Source: Sinorhizobium sp. 6-70 (GTDB taxonomy: Bacteria; Pseudomonadota; Alphaproteobacteria; Rhizobiales; Rhizobiaceae). Taken from it: 64,000 bases of DNA. Positions 52,086 through 61,344 of this stretch are shown piece after piece (position 1 is the first letter of the stretch; each line of letters begins with the position of its first letter). Position numbers and translations under genes: made by a program. The stretch lies in contig NZ_JASKLS010000014.1 of assembly GCF_030124375.1 (NCBI RefSeq), forward strand, positions 1-64,000. Direction: 5' to 3'. A model generated the notes under the pieces. It did no database searches. It saw only the letters and a program-made list of their open reading frames with translations, and was not told the DNA's origin.

Positions 52086-53228
52086 TCACCGGAATGTCTT
52101 TCTTGGGTCGAAGGCGTCGCGTGTCGCTTCGCCGACGAAGATCAAGAGCGAAAGCATGACCGACATGGCTGAGAAGGCCGTCAGCCCCAGCCATGGCGCC
52201 TGCAGGTTGGATTTGCCTTGGGCGATCATCTCGCCAAGCGAGGGCGAACCCGGCGGCATGCCGAAACCGAGAAAGTCCAGCGATGTCAGCGTGGTGATCG
52301 AGCCAGAGAGAATGAAGGGCAGGAAGGTGAGCGTGGCGACCATCGCGTTCGGCAGCAGGTGACGGTACATTATCGTACCGTTGCCGACGCCGAGCGCGCG
52401 TGCCGCGTTCACATATTCGAAGTTGCGGGCTCTCAGGAACTCCGCCCGGACCACGCCCACAAAGCCGACCCAGGAGAAAAGCAGCATGATGCCGAGCAGG
52501 ATGAAGAAGCCGGGCGGCAGGATGGCGGCGATGATCAGCAGGATATAGAGCACCGGCATCGAGGACCAGATTTCGATGAAGCGCTGCAGCAAGAGATCGG
52601 TCCAGCCGCCGAAATAGCCCTGAACAGCGCCGGCCGAAACCCCGATCAGGGCGGAGGCGATCGTGAGCAGGAGACCGAACAGCACGGAGATACGGAAACC
52701 GTAGATCATTCGCGCCATCACGTCGCGCGCCTGGTCGTCGGTGCCGAGCCAGTTGAGGTTGCCGAGCGTGCAGCCCGGATCGGCAGCACCTTGCGGGTAA
52801 GCGGAACAGCGCTCTTCCTTGCTCATCAGCCAGAAAGGCGGGGTCGGCGCCGAATGGGGAATGTTCGAGTTGACCGTCTGGTAGGAGTAGCGGATCGGCG
52901 GCCAGACCGTCCAGCCGTTGGCCTCTATCTCGTCACGGATGAAATCGGAGCGGTAGTCCGTTTCGGCAAGGAATCCGCCGAATTTCTCTTCAGGATAATT
53001 CACTAGCACCGGGAAGAGAATCTCGCCTTTGTAAGAGGCCACGAGCGGCCTGTCGTTGGCGATGAACTCCGCAAACAGGCTGAGGCCGAAGAGCACGAGA
53101 AAGATCCAGAGCGACCAGTAGCCGCGTCGGTTGGCCTTGAAGTTCTGCCAGCGCCGATGTCCGATCGGCGTCAACCAGCCTTTGGCGGGGGTCGTTCCCC
53201 GACCGGGGGCCGTCGTGACGGTACTCAT
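52086..53228 (-). CDS. yejE: Peptide ABC importer permease YejE
   Basis: A 380-aa inner-membrane permease with an N-terminal helix, a long periplasmic segment (about residues 60-165, holding the NLNWLGTDDQARDVMARMIYG region), and five C-terminal helices in the BPD_transp_1 domain with the EAA-type loop VRAEFLRARNFEYVNAARALG. Start at ATG 53228, one codon after a GTG; the yejB stop TGA lies across it. It pairs with YejB. Confidence 0.93.
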   Translation of the reverse strand: MSTVTTAPGRGTTPAKGWLTPIGHRRWQNFKANRRGYWSLWIFLVLFGLSLFAEFIANDRPLVASYKGEILFPVLVNYPEEKFGGFLAETDYRSDFIRDEIEANGWTVWPPIRYSYQTVNSNIPHSAPTPPFWLMSKEERCSAYPQGAADPGCTLGNLNWLGTDDQARDVMARMIYGFRISVLFGLLLTIASALIGVSAGAVQGYFGGWTDLLLQRFIEIWSSMPVLYILLIIAAILPPGFFILLGIMLLFSWVGFVGVVRAEFLRARNFEYVNAARALGVGNGTIMYRHLLPNAMVATLTFLPFILSGSITTLTSLDFLGFGMPPGSPSLGEMIAQGKSNLQAPWLGLTAFSAMSVMLSLLIFVGEATRDAFDPRKTFR

Positions 53229-54310
53229 CACACGTCCCTCCGCTCGAAGTCGATGCGCGGGTCGACCCAGGTGTAGATCAGATCGGAGATCAGACTGACG
53301 AAGAGGCCCATCAGCGAGAAGATGTAGAGCGTCGCGAAGACGATCGGATAGTCGCGTTTGACGACGGCGTCGTAGCCAAGGCGGCCGAGCCCATCAAGGG
53401 AGAAGATGTATTCGATCAACAGTGAACCGGTGAAGAAGGCGGAAATGAAGGCGCCGGGAAAACCGGCGATGATGATCAGCATGGCATTGCGGAAAACGTG
53501 GCCGTAGAGCACTTGCCGCTCGGCCAATCCCTTCGCCCGCGCCGTCGTTACGTACTGCTTCTTGATCTCGTCGATGAAGGAATTCTTGGTGAGCAGCGTT
53601 GTCGTCGCGAAGGCCGAAAGCAAAAGCGTGATCAGCGGCAACGTCATGTGCCAGAAGTAATCGAGGATCTTCTGCCACCACGGCAGTTCATAGAAATTGT
53701 CGGAGACGAGACCGCGCAGCGGGAACCAGTCGAAGAAGGATCCGCCCGCGAAAATCACGATCAAGAGGATACCGAACAGGAAGCCCGGCACGGCGTAACC
53801 GACAATGATGATGCCGGACGTCCAGACATCGAAGGTGGAACCGTCGGTTACGGCCTTCCGAATGCCGAGCGGGATGGAAATGGCGTAGGAAAAGATGAGG
53901 ATCCAGACGCCGAGCGAAATGGAGACCGGCATCTTGTCGACGATGAGGTCGACGACGGACGTGTTGCGGAAGAAGCTCTCACCGAAATCGAAGCGGGCAT
54001 AGTTCCACATCATCGTCAGGAAGCGTTCGAGTGGCGGCTTGTCGAAGCCGAACTGTTTCTCGAGCTTTGCGATGAATTCGGGATCGAGGCCCTGGGCGCC
54101 GCGATAGCGACCGCCCTCGTCGCCGCCGCTCTGGAGCAGATCGCCACCGCCGCCGGTGAGCCGGTCCGATCCGGCCGCGTTCGTCAACTCCGAAATCACC
54201 TGTTCCACCGGACCGCCCGGCGCGAACTGCACGACGGCGAAGGAGATGGCCATGATCCCGACGATCGTGGGGATCATCAGGAGCAGCCGGCGCAGGATAT
54301 AGGCACCCAT
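53228..54310 (-). CDS. yejB: Peptide ABC importer permease YejB
   Basis: A 360-aa permease with the DppB/OppB layout: first helix at residues 5-27 (RRLLLMIPTIVGIMAISFAV, cited to 20), a periplasmic stretch with an insertion typical of YejB (SGGDEGGRYRGAQGLDPEF), then five helices with the EAA loop VTTARAKGLAERQVLYGHVFRNAML cited in part. Its stop overlaps the yejE start. About 180 bases without an evident gene separate it from yejA. Confidence 0.93.
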   Translation of the reverse strand: MGAYILRRLLLMIPTIVGIMAISFAVVQFAPGGPVEQVISELTNAAGSDRLTGGGGDLLQSGGDEGGRYRGAQGLDPEFIAKLEKQFGFDKPPLERFLTMMWNYARFDFGESFFRNTSVVDLIVDKMPVSISLGVWILIFSYAISIPLGIRKAVTDGSTFDVWTSGIIIVGYAVPGFLFGILLIVIFAGGSFFDWFPLRGLVSDNFYELPWWQKILDYFWHMTLPLITLLLSAFATTTLLTKNSFIDEIKKQYVTTARAKGLAERQVLYGHVFRNAMLIIIAGFPGAFISAFFTGSLLIEYIFSLDGLGRLGYDAVVKRDYPIVFATLYIFSLMGLFVSLISDLIYTWVDPRIDFERRDV

Positions 54311-54489
54311 CAGGCGAACCTCGGCATCTTCTTGCCGCCGATCGCGTCGATCCGCGGTGCTTCGGGTTGCCGTCTATTCCGTCTCAATCCCTGGTACTCC
54401 TTGCCGTGCGCTTCGAGCCCGGCCACTGCCGTATTTAAGTGATTCGCTTTTTACATTTGGAATCGAGAGCCAGCCCGAGCGCAAGGGTC

Positions 54490-56340
54490 TCATTGCTTGG
54501 CGGCGGCCGTCCACCACCAGATGTCGGGAAAGCCGATCGCGTATTTCGGCAGTTCGGCTGGCCTGCCGACTGTGTCGCGATAGGCGATATTTGCCGCCTT
54601 CGGGTAATAGAGCGGCACGACATAGTGGTGGGCCAGCAGAACCCGGTCGAGCGCTTTCGTGGCCGCAACGAGCGTTTCGCGATCCTTCGCGAAGATGACG
54701 CGATTGATCAGGGCGTCGACACCCGGATCGGAGATGCCGGCATAATTTCTCGAACCCTGACGTGAGGCCGATTTCGAACCCCAGAAGTCCTCCTGTTCAT
54801 TTCCCGGGCTCAAGGTCTGCCCCCAGACTTCCCAGGTCATGTCGTAGTCGAAGGCCCGCTCGCGGTTCGTATACTGCGACGGGTCGACGGTGCGCACGCT
54901 CGCCTCGATGCCTATCCGCTTGAGGTTCTGGGCATAGGGCAGCACCACCCGCTCCAGCATCGGACTGCTCAAAAGGATCTCGAAGGAAAACGGCCTGCCG
55001 GTCGCCGTATTCACCATACGGTTGCCCTTGAGCTCGAAGCCGGCCTCCTTCAGGAGCCCGATCGCCTTGCGCAGGTTGTCGCGCCCGTTCTGCGGCGTGC
55101 CGCCGACCGGATTCGCATAGGGCGTCGTGAAGACCTCCGGCGGAACCTTGTCCTTGACCTCGTTCAGGATTTCCAGCTCGAGACCTTCCGGCAGGCCGGT
55201 GGAGGCCAGTTCCGTCAGGAAGAAGTAGCTGTTCACGCGCGTGTACTGATCGAAGAAGACGGTGCGGTTCAGCTCCTCGAAGTCGAGGGCATAATTGAGG
55301 GCCTCGCGCACACGCTCGTCATCGAACGGCTTGCGACGCATGTTCGGCACGAGCGCCTGCATGACGCCGGTCGCCCTGAACGGCACCTGCTCGCGTTTTA
55401 CGTGTCCTTCCTTGACGGCCGGAAAGTCGTAACCGGTCGCCCAGCGGCGTGCCTGTGTCTCGCGCCAGAAATCGATGTCACCGGCGCGGAAGGCCTCGAA
55501 CTCGACGCCGCTGTCGCCGAAGAAGGTGTAGGTGACGGAGCCGAAATTGTTCTGACCGACATTGACGTTGAGGTTTGCACCCCAATAGTCGTCCCTGCGC
55601 TCGTAGCGGATCGTCGATCCAGCCGAAAACGAAGCGATTCGATAGGGGCCCGAGCCGATCACCGGCTCCAGCGTCGTACGATTGATATCGCGCGGCTTGC
55701 CGTCCGGGCCGGGCGCTTCCCACCAGTGTTTCGGGACAATCAGGATCTGGCCCAGGATATGTGGCAGTTCGCGATTGTTCTTCTCGTCGAAGCGAAAGGT
55801 GACCTCGTTTTCGCTGGTCTTTTCGGCTGCAACGACATGCTTGTAATAGCTCTGGTAAAGCGGATTGAGCTCCTTGCCCTTCTCGAAGCTGAAGACGACG
55901 TCTTCGGGTGTCACCGGTTTGCCGTCCGACCACTTCGCTTCCTTTCTCAGCCGAAAGGTGGCGGATGAAATGTCATCCGGGAACGAAACGCCTTCGGCAA
56001 GCAGGCCATAGGCCGTTGAAATCTCATCGTCAGCGGGTTTCAACAAGGTATCGAAGACGAGCGACAGACCGACGGCCGCCTCGCCCCTTTCGAGGAGCGG
56101 ATTGAACGTGTCGAAGGTCCCTGTCTGCGACAGCCGGACGTCGCCGCCTTTCGGGGCGTCGGGGTTCACATAGTCGAAGCGTTCGAAGCCCGGTGGATAT
56201 TTGAGTTCACCGACGAGCGAAAGACCATGGTGCCAGGTGGGCTGTTGGTCCTGGGCGCGCGTACCGAGCGGTAAGAGCAGAGGTATTGCCAGAAGTGCGG
56301 TTGCCAGTCTCTTTTTAACAATACCGCTCAAATCCAGCAT
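54490..56340 (-). CDS. yejA: Peptide ABC importer periplasmic binding protein YejA
   Basis: A 616-aa solute-binding protein of family 5 with a signal peptide (about residues 1-29, ending GTRA). The fold markers are LSQTGTFDTFNPLL near the N-terminus, YGLLAEGVSFPDD and FRLRKEAKWSDGKPVTPEDVVFSFE (cited as WSDGKPVTPEDVVFSF), and the C-terminal YYPKAANIAYRD. It captures oligopeptides for YejBEF. AAGGGGAAG precedes the ATG. It diverges from mepA across a region with a large palindrome. Confidence 0.93.
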   Translation of the reverse strand: MLDLSGIVKKRLATALLAIPLLLPLGTRAQDQQPTWHHGLSLVGELKYPPGFERFDYVNPDAPKGGDVRLSQTGTFDTFNPLLERGEAAVGLSLVFDTLLKPADDEISTAYGLLAEGVSFPDDISSATFRLRKEAKWSDGKPVTPEDVVFSFEKGKELNPLYQSYYKHVVAAEKTSENEVTFRFDEKNNRELPHILGQILIVPKHWWEAPGPDGKPRDINRTTLEPVIGSGPYRIASFSAGSTIRYERRDDYWGANLNVNVGQNNFGSVTYTFFGDSGVEFEAFRAGDIDFWRETQARRWATGYDFPAVKEGHVKREQVPFRATGVMQALVPNMRRKPFDDERVREALNYALDFEELNRTVFFDQYTRVNSYFFLTELASTGLPEGLELEILNEVKDKVPPEVFTTPYANPVGGTPQNGRDNLRKAIGLLKEAGFELKGNRMVNTATGRPFSFEILLSSPMLERVVLPYAQNLKRIGIEASVRTVDPSQYTNRERAFDYDMTWEVWGQTLSPGNEQEDFWGSKSASRQGSRNYAGISDPGVDALINRVIFAKDRETLVAATKALDRVLLAHHYVVPLYYPKAANIAYRDTVGRPAELPKYAIGFPDIWWWTAAAKQ

Positions 56341-56641
56341 CCAGTTGCTTCCCCTTATCGTTCGATGATGATTTGAACCAGAATAGGCGAAATCAGGGCA
56401 ATTGACAGGACTTGCCCAAAATCAGGCAAAATTTTTGAGTCACATCCGGGTGATCCGCTACTGCATGATTCCTTAAATCGGGATCGATTTAAGGACAAAA
56501 TCATGCAGCAATTCAGAGCGCTGCAGCGACCTTTGCGCGTCGGACGCGCGGCGCTGTAGGCTCTGGCAAGTGCGGTGATTCGGGATAGGGGCGAGCGCAG
56601 ATTGCGTGGGATACCGGTGCTACGCCGATCGGGGGATTGGA
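56341..56641. other. Divergent intergenic region yejA-mepA
   Basis: About 300 bases with no gene. The yejA side has two copies of AAATCAGG (56390-56397 and 56419-56426), 29 bases apart. The mepA side has the large mosaic palindrome (56461-56559). No clear promoter hexamers could be assigned. Confidence 0.6.
56461..56559. repeat. Mosaic palindromic repeat (RIME-like)
   Basis: A nested inverted repeat comes first: CTGCATGATT (56461-56470) with AATCATGCAG (56499-56508), enclosing CCTTAAATCG (56471-56480) with CGATTTAAGG (56485-56494). The second module, 56526-56559, is nearly the reverse complement of 120-158. The two modules together show the mosaic make-up seen at the other repeat sites. Confidence 0.75.
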
Positions 56642-57727
56642 ATGGGACTTGAAATAGCGGCTGCCTTTCGACGCTGCGGTTCGGCAATGCTTGGCTTGAT
56701 CGTGGGGGCGAGCCTTCTGGCCACCGACGCCGCCTCGGCCGACGGAACGCCTGCGAAGGAACTCTTTGGCGCCAAGGCGTTGCCGGCGGCGATGGCGCCT
56801 TCCTCGTTCGGCTTTTATGCGAAGGGTTGTCTGGCGGGCGGGGTCGCGATCCCGACGGACGGGCCGACCTGGCAGGCAATGCGCCTGTCGCGCAATCGAC
56901 GCTGGGGCCACCCGCAAATGATCGCACTGATCGAGCGATTCTCGCACGACGCAGCCGAGAAGATCGGCTGGCCGGGTCTCTTGCTTGGCGACATATCGCA
57001 GCCACGCGGCGGCCCGATGACCTCTGGTCACGCATCGCACCAGATCGGCCTCGACGCCGACATCTGGCTGACACCGATGCCGCAAAGGACGCTGAGCTAT
57101 CAGGAGCGCGAGTCGATTTCCGCGACCTCGATGCTGCAGAAGAACAAGTTCCTGACGGTCGATCCGTCCATATGGACCCCCGCGCACGCACGGCTGATCA
57201 TGATGGCGGCCAGCTATCCTCAGGTTGAGCGCGTCTTCGTCAATCCGGCGATCAAGAAGAAGCTCTGCGACACGTGGAAGGGGGATCGTTCGGCGCTCGG
57301 CAAGGTCCGGCCGATCTATGGTCATGACTATCATTTCCACATTCGCATCAAGTGCCCCGAGGGTTCGGTCGGCTGCAAGGGCCAGGCGCGCGTGCCGGCG
57401 GGTGACGGCTGCGACAAGTCGCTCGCCTGGTGGTTCACCGACGAGCCGTGGGCGAAGCCGAAGAAGAAGCCGGAAAAGCCCGTGAAGCCGAAATTTGCAA
57501 AGCTTTCGGATCTGCCGAAGGCTTGTGCCCTGGTGCTCGACGGTCCGCCTCCGGCGTCCGAACAGGAGGTGACCTACGGCACGGCCTACCGGTCCGCAAC
57601 CACCGCTTCCGCTCCCGCAACCGCGGTTCCCGCCGCCGCGACGAGCATCGAAGCCGTCATCGGTGCTGCGGCCGCCGCGCCTTTGGAAAACGTTCCGGTC
57701 CCCTTGCCGCGTCCGGCGCTGCAATAG
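56642..57727 (+). CDS. mepA: Penicillin-insensitive murein endopeptidase
   Basis: A 361-aa LAS-type zinc endopeptidase that cuts D-Ala-diaminopimelate cross-links in peptidoglycan. A signal peptide covers about residues 1-36. Zinc-ligand motifs are seen in SGHASHQIGLDADIW (HxxxxxxD type) and HDYHFHIRIKCP (HxH), and the block IPTDGPTWQAMRLSRNRRWG is typical. After about residue 290 an Ala/Pro-rich tail of about 70 residues is unusual compared with E. coli MepA. The ATG at 56642 follows GGGGGATTGGA. Confidence 0.9.
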   Translation: MGLEIAAAFRRCGSAMLGLIVGASLLATDAASADGTPAKELFGAKALPAAMAPSSFGFYAKGCLAGGVAIPTDGPTWQAMRLSRNRRWGHPQMIALIERFSHDAAEKIGWPGLLLGDISQPRGGPMTSGHASHQIGLDADIWLTPMPQRTLSYQERESISATSMLQKNKFLTVDPSIWTPAHARLIMMAASYPQVERVFVNPAIKKKLCDTWKGDRSALGKVRPIYGHDYHFHIRIKCPEGSVGCKGQARVPAGDGCDKSLAWWFTDEPWAKPKKKPEKPVKPKFAKLSDLPKACALVLDGPPPASEQEVTYGTAYRSATTASAPATAVPAAATSIEAVIGAAAAAPLENVPVPLPRPALQ

Positions 57728-57850
57728 CCCTCCGGGCGAAGGCGCCCATATGAGGGCTGGCAGGTCCGCCGCCCCTGCTGCCTTTCCAATTGCGCGATGC
57801 TCATGTATAGGGCTTTCAAATCGATTTAAAATTGACGCTGGAGAGGCTGC

Positions 57851-58231
57851 GTGGCCGATCGGAAATGTCTTGCCCTGATTGCCCATGATCAGAAGAAGGA
57901 TGATCTCGCCGCCTTTGCCAAAGAAAACGAGGCGGTGTTGTCCAAATGGAAGATCGTCGCCACCGGCACGACCGGCGGCCGCGTTCTCGAGGCGTGTCCC
58001 GGGCTCGATATCACGCGACTCAAGAGCGGACCGCTTGGCGGCGATCAGCAGATCGGCGCGATGATCGCCACCGGCGACGTGGATTTCCTCATCTTTTTCG
58101 TCGATCCGCTGACGGCCATGCCGCATGATGTCGACGTCAAGGCGTTGATGCGCCTGGCGATCGTCTACGACATCCCGATGGCGTTGAACCGCGCAACGGC
58201 GGAAGAGTTGATCGCCTTCCGGCGCAACTGA
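57851..58231 (+). CDS. mgsA: Methylglyoxal synthase
   Basis: A 126-aa enzyme converting dihydroxyacetone phosphate to methylglyoxal plus phosphate, a bypass used when phosphate is scarce or sugar phosphates accumulate. The family blocks are ALIAHDQKKDDL (catalytic-region His), TGTTGGRV (phosphate loop), SGPLGGDQQIGAMI and FFVDPLTAMPHDVD, all intact. Start is GTG at 57851 with GGAGAGG five bases before. glk follows 46 bases later, so the two may share a message linked to sugar phosphate control. Confidence 0.95.
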   Translation: MADRKCLALIAHDQKKDDLAAFAKENEAVLSKWKIVATGTTGGRVLEACPGLDITRLKSGPLGGDQQIGAMIATGDVDFLIFFVDPLTAMPHDVDVKALMRLAIVYDIPMALNRATAEELIAFRRN

Positions 58232-58277
58232 TACACAGTCTCGAACATTCCACATCGCGATCAGGACGGATTTTGCA

Positions 58278-59297
58278 ATGCTTAGTGCGGGTGACCACGG
58301 CTTTCCCTTTCCGATATTGATCGGCGACATCGGTGGAACGAACGCCCGCTTCGCGCTGCTGGTCGACACCTATGCAGAACCGAAGCAACTGCCGCCGATC
58401 AAGACGGGCGATTTCGCGACGATCGAGGAGGCGATGCAGAAGAGCATCCTCGACAAGACGTCCGTTCAGCCGCGCTCGGCGATCCTGGCGGTCGCGGGCC
58501 CGATCAAGGGCGACGAGATTCCGCTGACGAATGCCGGTTGGGTGATTCGGCCTAAGGATATGCTGGCGAGTCTTGGTCTCGCCGACGTGCTGGTCATCAA
58601 CGACTTCGAGGCGCAGGCGCTGGCAGTCGCGACACCCGCTGACGAGGACCTCGTCCAGATCGGGGGAGGCAGCATCCGTCCGTCGACGTCGCGGGTCGTG
58701 CTCGGTCCCGGAACGGGGCTGGGCGTCGCAGGCCTCGTATTCGCGCAGCACACCTGGATCCCCGTGCCCGGCGAGGGCGGCCATGTCGATATCGGTCCGC
58801 GCACAGAGCGCGATTTCCGGATCTGGCCGTTCCTGGAGCCGATCGAAGGCCGCATGGCGGGCGAGCAGATCCTGTGCGGGCGCGGGATCATGAACCTTTA
58901 CCGCGCGGTTTGCGCCGCCAATGGCGAGGAGCCGGTACTCGCCGACCAGGCGGCGGTGACGACCAGCGCGCTTTCCGGCTCGGATGCGGCGGCCGTCGAG
59001 ACGGTATCGCTCTTCAGCACCTATCTCGGCCGCGTCGCCGGCGACATGGCGCTGATCTTCATGGCACGCGGGGGCGTGTTCCTGGCGGGCGGCATCTCGC
59101 AGAAGATATTGCCGGCTTTGATGCGGCCGGAATTCCGCGCCGCCTTCGAGGACAAGGCGCCGCATTCTGCATTGATGCGAACGATCCCGACTTTCGCCGT
59201 CGTCCACCCGATGGCCGCACTTTCCGGTCTTTCTGCCTTCGCGCGCACGCCGAGAGACTTTGGTGTTGCAACTGAGGGACGGCGCTGGAGAAGCTGA
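58278..59297 (+). CDS. glk: Glucokinase
   Basis: A 339-aa ATP-dependent hexokinase-fold kinase making glucose 6-phosphate. The phosphate-1 motif is IGDIGGTNARFALL, the sugar-binding Asp lies in VINDFEAQALA, and the phosphate-2 block is LGPGTGLGVAGL, followed by the GEGGHVDIGPRT region. This is the Glk type rather than the ROK type with the CxCGxxGC zinc motif, which is absent. AGGACGG precedes the ATG. Confidence 0.94.
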   Translation: MLSAGDHGFPFPILIGDIGGTNARFALLVDTYAEPKQLPPIKTGDFATIEEAMQKSILDKTSVQPRSAILAVAGPIKGDEIPLTNAGWVIRPKDMLASLGLADVLVINDFEAQALAVATPADEDLVQIGGGSIRPSTSRVVLGPGTGLGVAGLVFAQHTWIPVPGEGGHVDIGPRTERDFRIWPFLEPIEGRMAGEQILCGRGIMNLYRAVCAANGEEPVLADQAAVTTSALSGSDAAAVETVSLFSTYLGRVAGDMALIFMARGGVFLAGGISQKILPALMRPEFRAAFEDKAPHSALMRTIPTFAVVHPMAALSGLSAFARTPRDFGVATEGRRWRS

Positions 59298-59382
59298 CCG
59301 ACCGATTGTTCGCAAAGACTCGCCAAAACGGCATCAAAGCACTATAGAGCCCCGGACGGGCGATGCCGGTACACGGAACACT

Positions 59383-59492
59383 AGAGCGGGATGAGGAAAA
59401 GTGTGCGTGGTTTTCCACCCGCATCCCGCTCTAACTTATTGGAATCGATCACGATGATTTTAGGTCGATTCGACCTAAAATCATCGTGATCG
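59383..59492. repeat. Mosaic palindromic repeat with a perfect 47-base palindrome
   Basis: Module one: AGAGCGGGATG (59383-59393) pairs with CATCCCGCTCT (59422-59432) and encloses GGAAAAGTGTG..GGTTTTCC. Module two: a perfect inverted repeat with 23-base arms (59446-59468 and 59470-59492) and one central base, beginning CGATCACGATGATTTTAGG. It ends 27 bases before the TTG start of the ABC exporter gene and is probably inside its leader. Confidence 0.8.
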
Positions 59493-59519
59493 AGAGCGAG
59501 CTCAGGGAAGACGGGCTTA

Positions 59520-61325
59520 TTGGACGCCAAGAATAAAAACCAGCGCGCAGTCGATTCCGACACGATTACCGGAATCCTGAGGCGCGTCGTTGCCGAAAAC
59601 GGCCGCGACCATATCCGGGGCTATGCCTTTGCCATCGCCTGCCTGATGGTCGTGGCGGCGACGACCGGCTTCACGGCCTGGATCATGGAAACCGTGATCA
59701 ACGAGGCGTTTGCCAACAGGCGCGCCGATATCGTGCTGTGGATCTGCCTCGCGATCTTCGCCGCGTTCGTCCTGCGCGGTCTTGCGACCTATGGGCAAGC
59801 GGTCGCGCTCTCGAAGATCGGCAACAATATCGTCGCCCGCTACCAGCGGCGGCTTTACGCCCATCTGATGGCGCTCAGCGTCGGCTATTTCCATGACATG
59901 CGCTCGGCGCAGCTTGCCGCCAAGATCAGCCAGAATGTCAGCGGCATCCGCGACGTGCTCAACATGACGGTGACGTCGATCGCCCGCGACTTTCTGACCC
60001 TGATCGGGCTCGTCGGCGTCATGTTCAGCAAGGATTGGCTGCTCTCGCTTATCGTCTTCTTCGTCGCGCCGCCGCTGCTTCTCGGTCTGCGTTATGTCTC
60101 GAAGCGCCTGCGCCTGGCGACGCGCGAGGCCGTCGAGGTCAACAGCCGCGTGCTCGGCGCCATGCAGGAAACCATCCAGGGCATTTCCATCGTCAAGGCC
60201 TTCACGATGGAAAACGAACTGCGCCGCAAGGTCGACACCATCATCGACCGGGCAGAAAACCGGGCAAACCGGATCGCGCGCCTCAGCGAACGCACGGCAC
60301 CGATGACGGAAACCTTCGCCGGCCTGGCGATTTCGTCGGTGCTTGCCTATTCGGCTTTCCGCACGATCTACGGCAACGTCCCGCCGGGCGCGTTCTTCGC
60401 CTTCGTCACCGCGCTCTTGATGGCCTACGATCCGGCGCGGCGTCTCGCGCGCCTGCAGGTGTCGCTGGAGCGCGCCGCCGTCAACGCGCGCATGATCTAC
60501 GAGATTCTCGACACGATGCCGCACCAGCGCGACCGTCCCGACGCAACCGAAATCAAGCTCGGCGAAGCGACGATCGAACTGCGTGACGTGCGCTTTGCCT
60601 ATGGCAGCGGCGACGAGATCCTGAAGGGGGTCAGCTTCCGTGCCGAGGGCGGCAAGACGACGGCGCTGGTCGGCCCATCTGGTGCCGGAAAGTCGACCAT
60701 CATCAGCCTGATCCCGCGGTTCTACGACCCCAAATCCGGTCAGATTCTCATCGACGGGCAGGATATCGCCGGGGTCACAAAGCAGTCGCTCCGCAACGGC
60801 CTTGCCTATGTGTCGCAGCAACCGTACCTTTTCGAAGGCTCGATCCGCGACAACATTCGCTATGGCCGGCCGGAAGCCACGGACGTGGAAATCGAGGAGG
60901 CGGCACGGCTCGCCTACGCCCACGATTTCATCCTGGCGCAGCCGCAGGGCTACGAAACGCCGGTCGGCGAGAACGGCGTGACGTTATCGGGCGGCCAGCG
61001 CCAGCGGCTGTCGATTGCCCGCGCACTTGTGCGCAATGCGCCGATCCTCCTTCTCGACGAAGCGACTTCCGCCCTCGACACCGAGTCCGAGGCTGCGGTG
61101 CAGAAGGCGCTCGATCGGGCGATGAGCGGCCGCACGGTGATCGTCATCGCTCACCGGCTTTCGACAGTCGTCAACGCCGACAAGATTATCGTCATGAAGG
61201 ACGGCACGGTCGTCGAGGAAGGCACCCATGACGAGCTTGCGCAGCGTCCGGACGGTCTCTACGCTCGGCTGCACAATCTGCAGGGCAGCGCCGCGGATAT
61301 GACGGCGGAAGACGCAATCCTATAG
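59520..61325 (+). CDS. ABC exporter, fused membrane and ATPase domains (MsbA-like)
   Basis: A 601-aa half-transporter: six transmembrane helices in residues 25-330, then an ATPase with Walker A GPSGAGKST, Q-loop, signature LSGGQRQRLSIARAL, Walker B ILLLDEATSALD and H-loop IVIAHRLSTV. It resembles the MsbA/lipid exporter group, so a lipid, lipopolysaccharide or glycan substrate is likely, but cannot be fixed. The start is TTG at 59520 with AGGGAAGACGGG upstream; the first in-frame ATG would remove part of the first helix. dapB follows 19 bases later, and a strong palindrome precedes the gene. Confidence 0.88.
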   Translation: MDAKNKNQRAVDSDTITGILRRVVAENGRDHIRGYAFAIACLMVVAATTGFTAWIMETVINEAFANRRADIVLWICLAIFAAFVLRGLATYGQAVALSKIGNNIVARYQRRLYAHLMALSVGYFHDMRSAQLAAKISQNVSGIRDVLNMTVTSIARDFLTLIGLVGVMFSKDWLLSLIVFFVAPPLLLGLRYVSKRLRLATREAVEVNSRVLGAMQETIQGISIVKAFTMENELRRKVDTIIDRAENRANRIARLSERTAPMTETFAGLAISSVLAYSAFRTIYGNVPPGAFFAFVTALLMAYDPARRLARLQVSLERAAVNARMIYEILDTMPHQRDRPDATEIKLGEATIELRDVRFAYGSGDEILKGVSFRAEGGKTTALVGPSGAGKSTIISLIPRFYDPKSGQILIDGQDIAGVTKQSLRNGLAYVSQQPYLFEGSIRDNIRYGRPEATDVEIEEAARLAYAHDFILAQPQGYETPVGENGVTLSGGQRQRLSIARALVRNAPILLLDEATSALDTESEAAVQKALDRAMSGRTVIVIAHRLSTVVNADKIIVMKDGTVVEEGTHDELAQRPDGLYARLHNLQGSAADMTAEDAIL

Positions 61326-61344
61326 AAGCCAAGGGAATTCGACG

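Noticed and set aside
49498..52362. Plus-strand open frame of about 950 codons
   Set aside because: It is antisense to ghrA, yejF and part of yejE, which have complete catalytic motifs and SD sequences. The antisense product has no recognisable domain.
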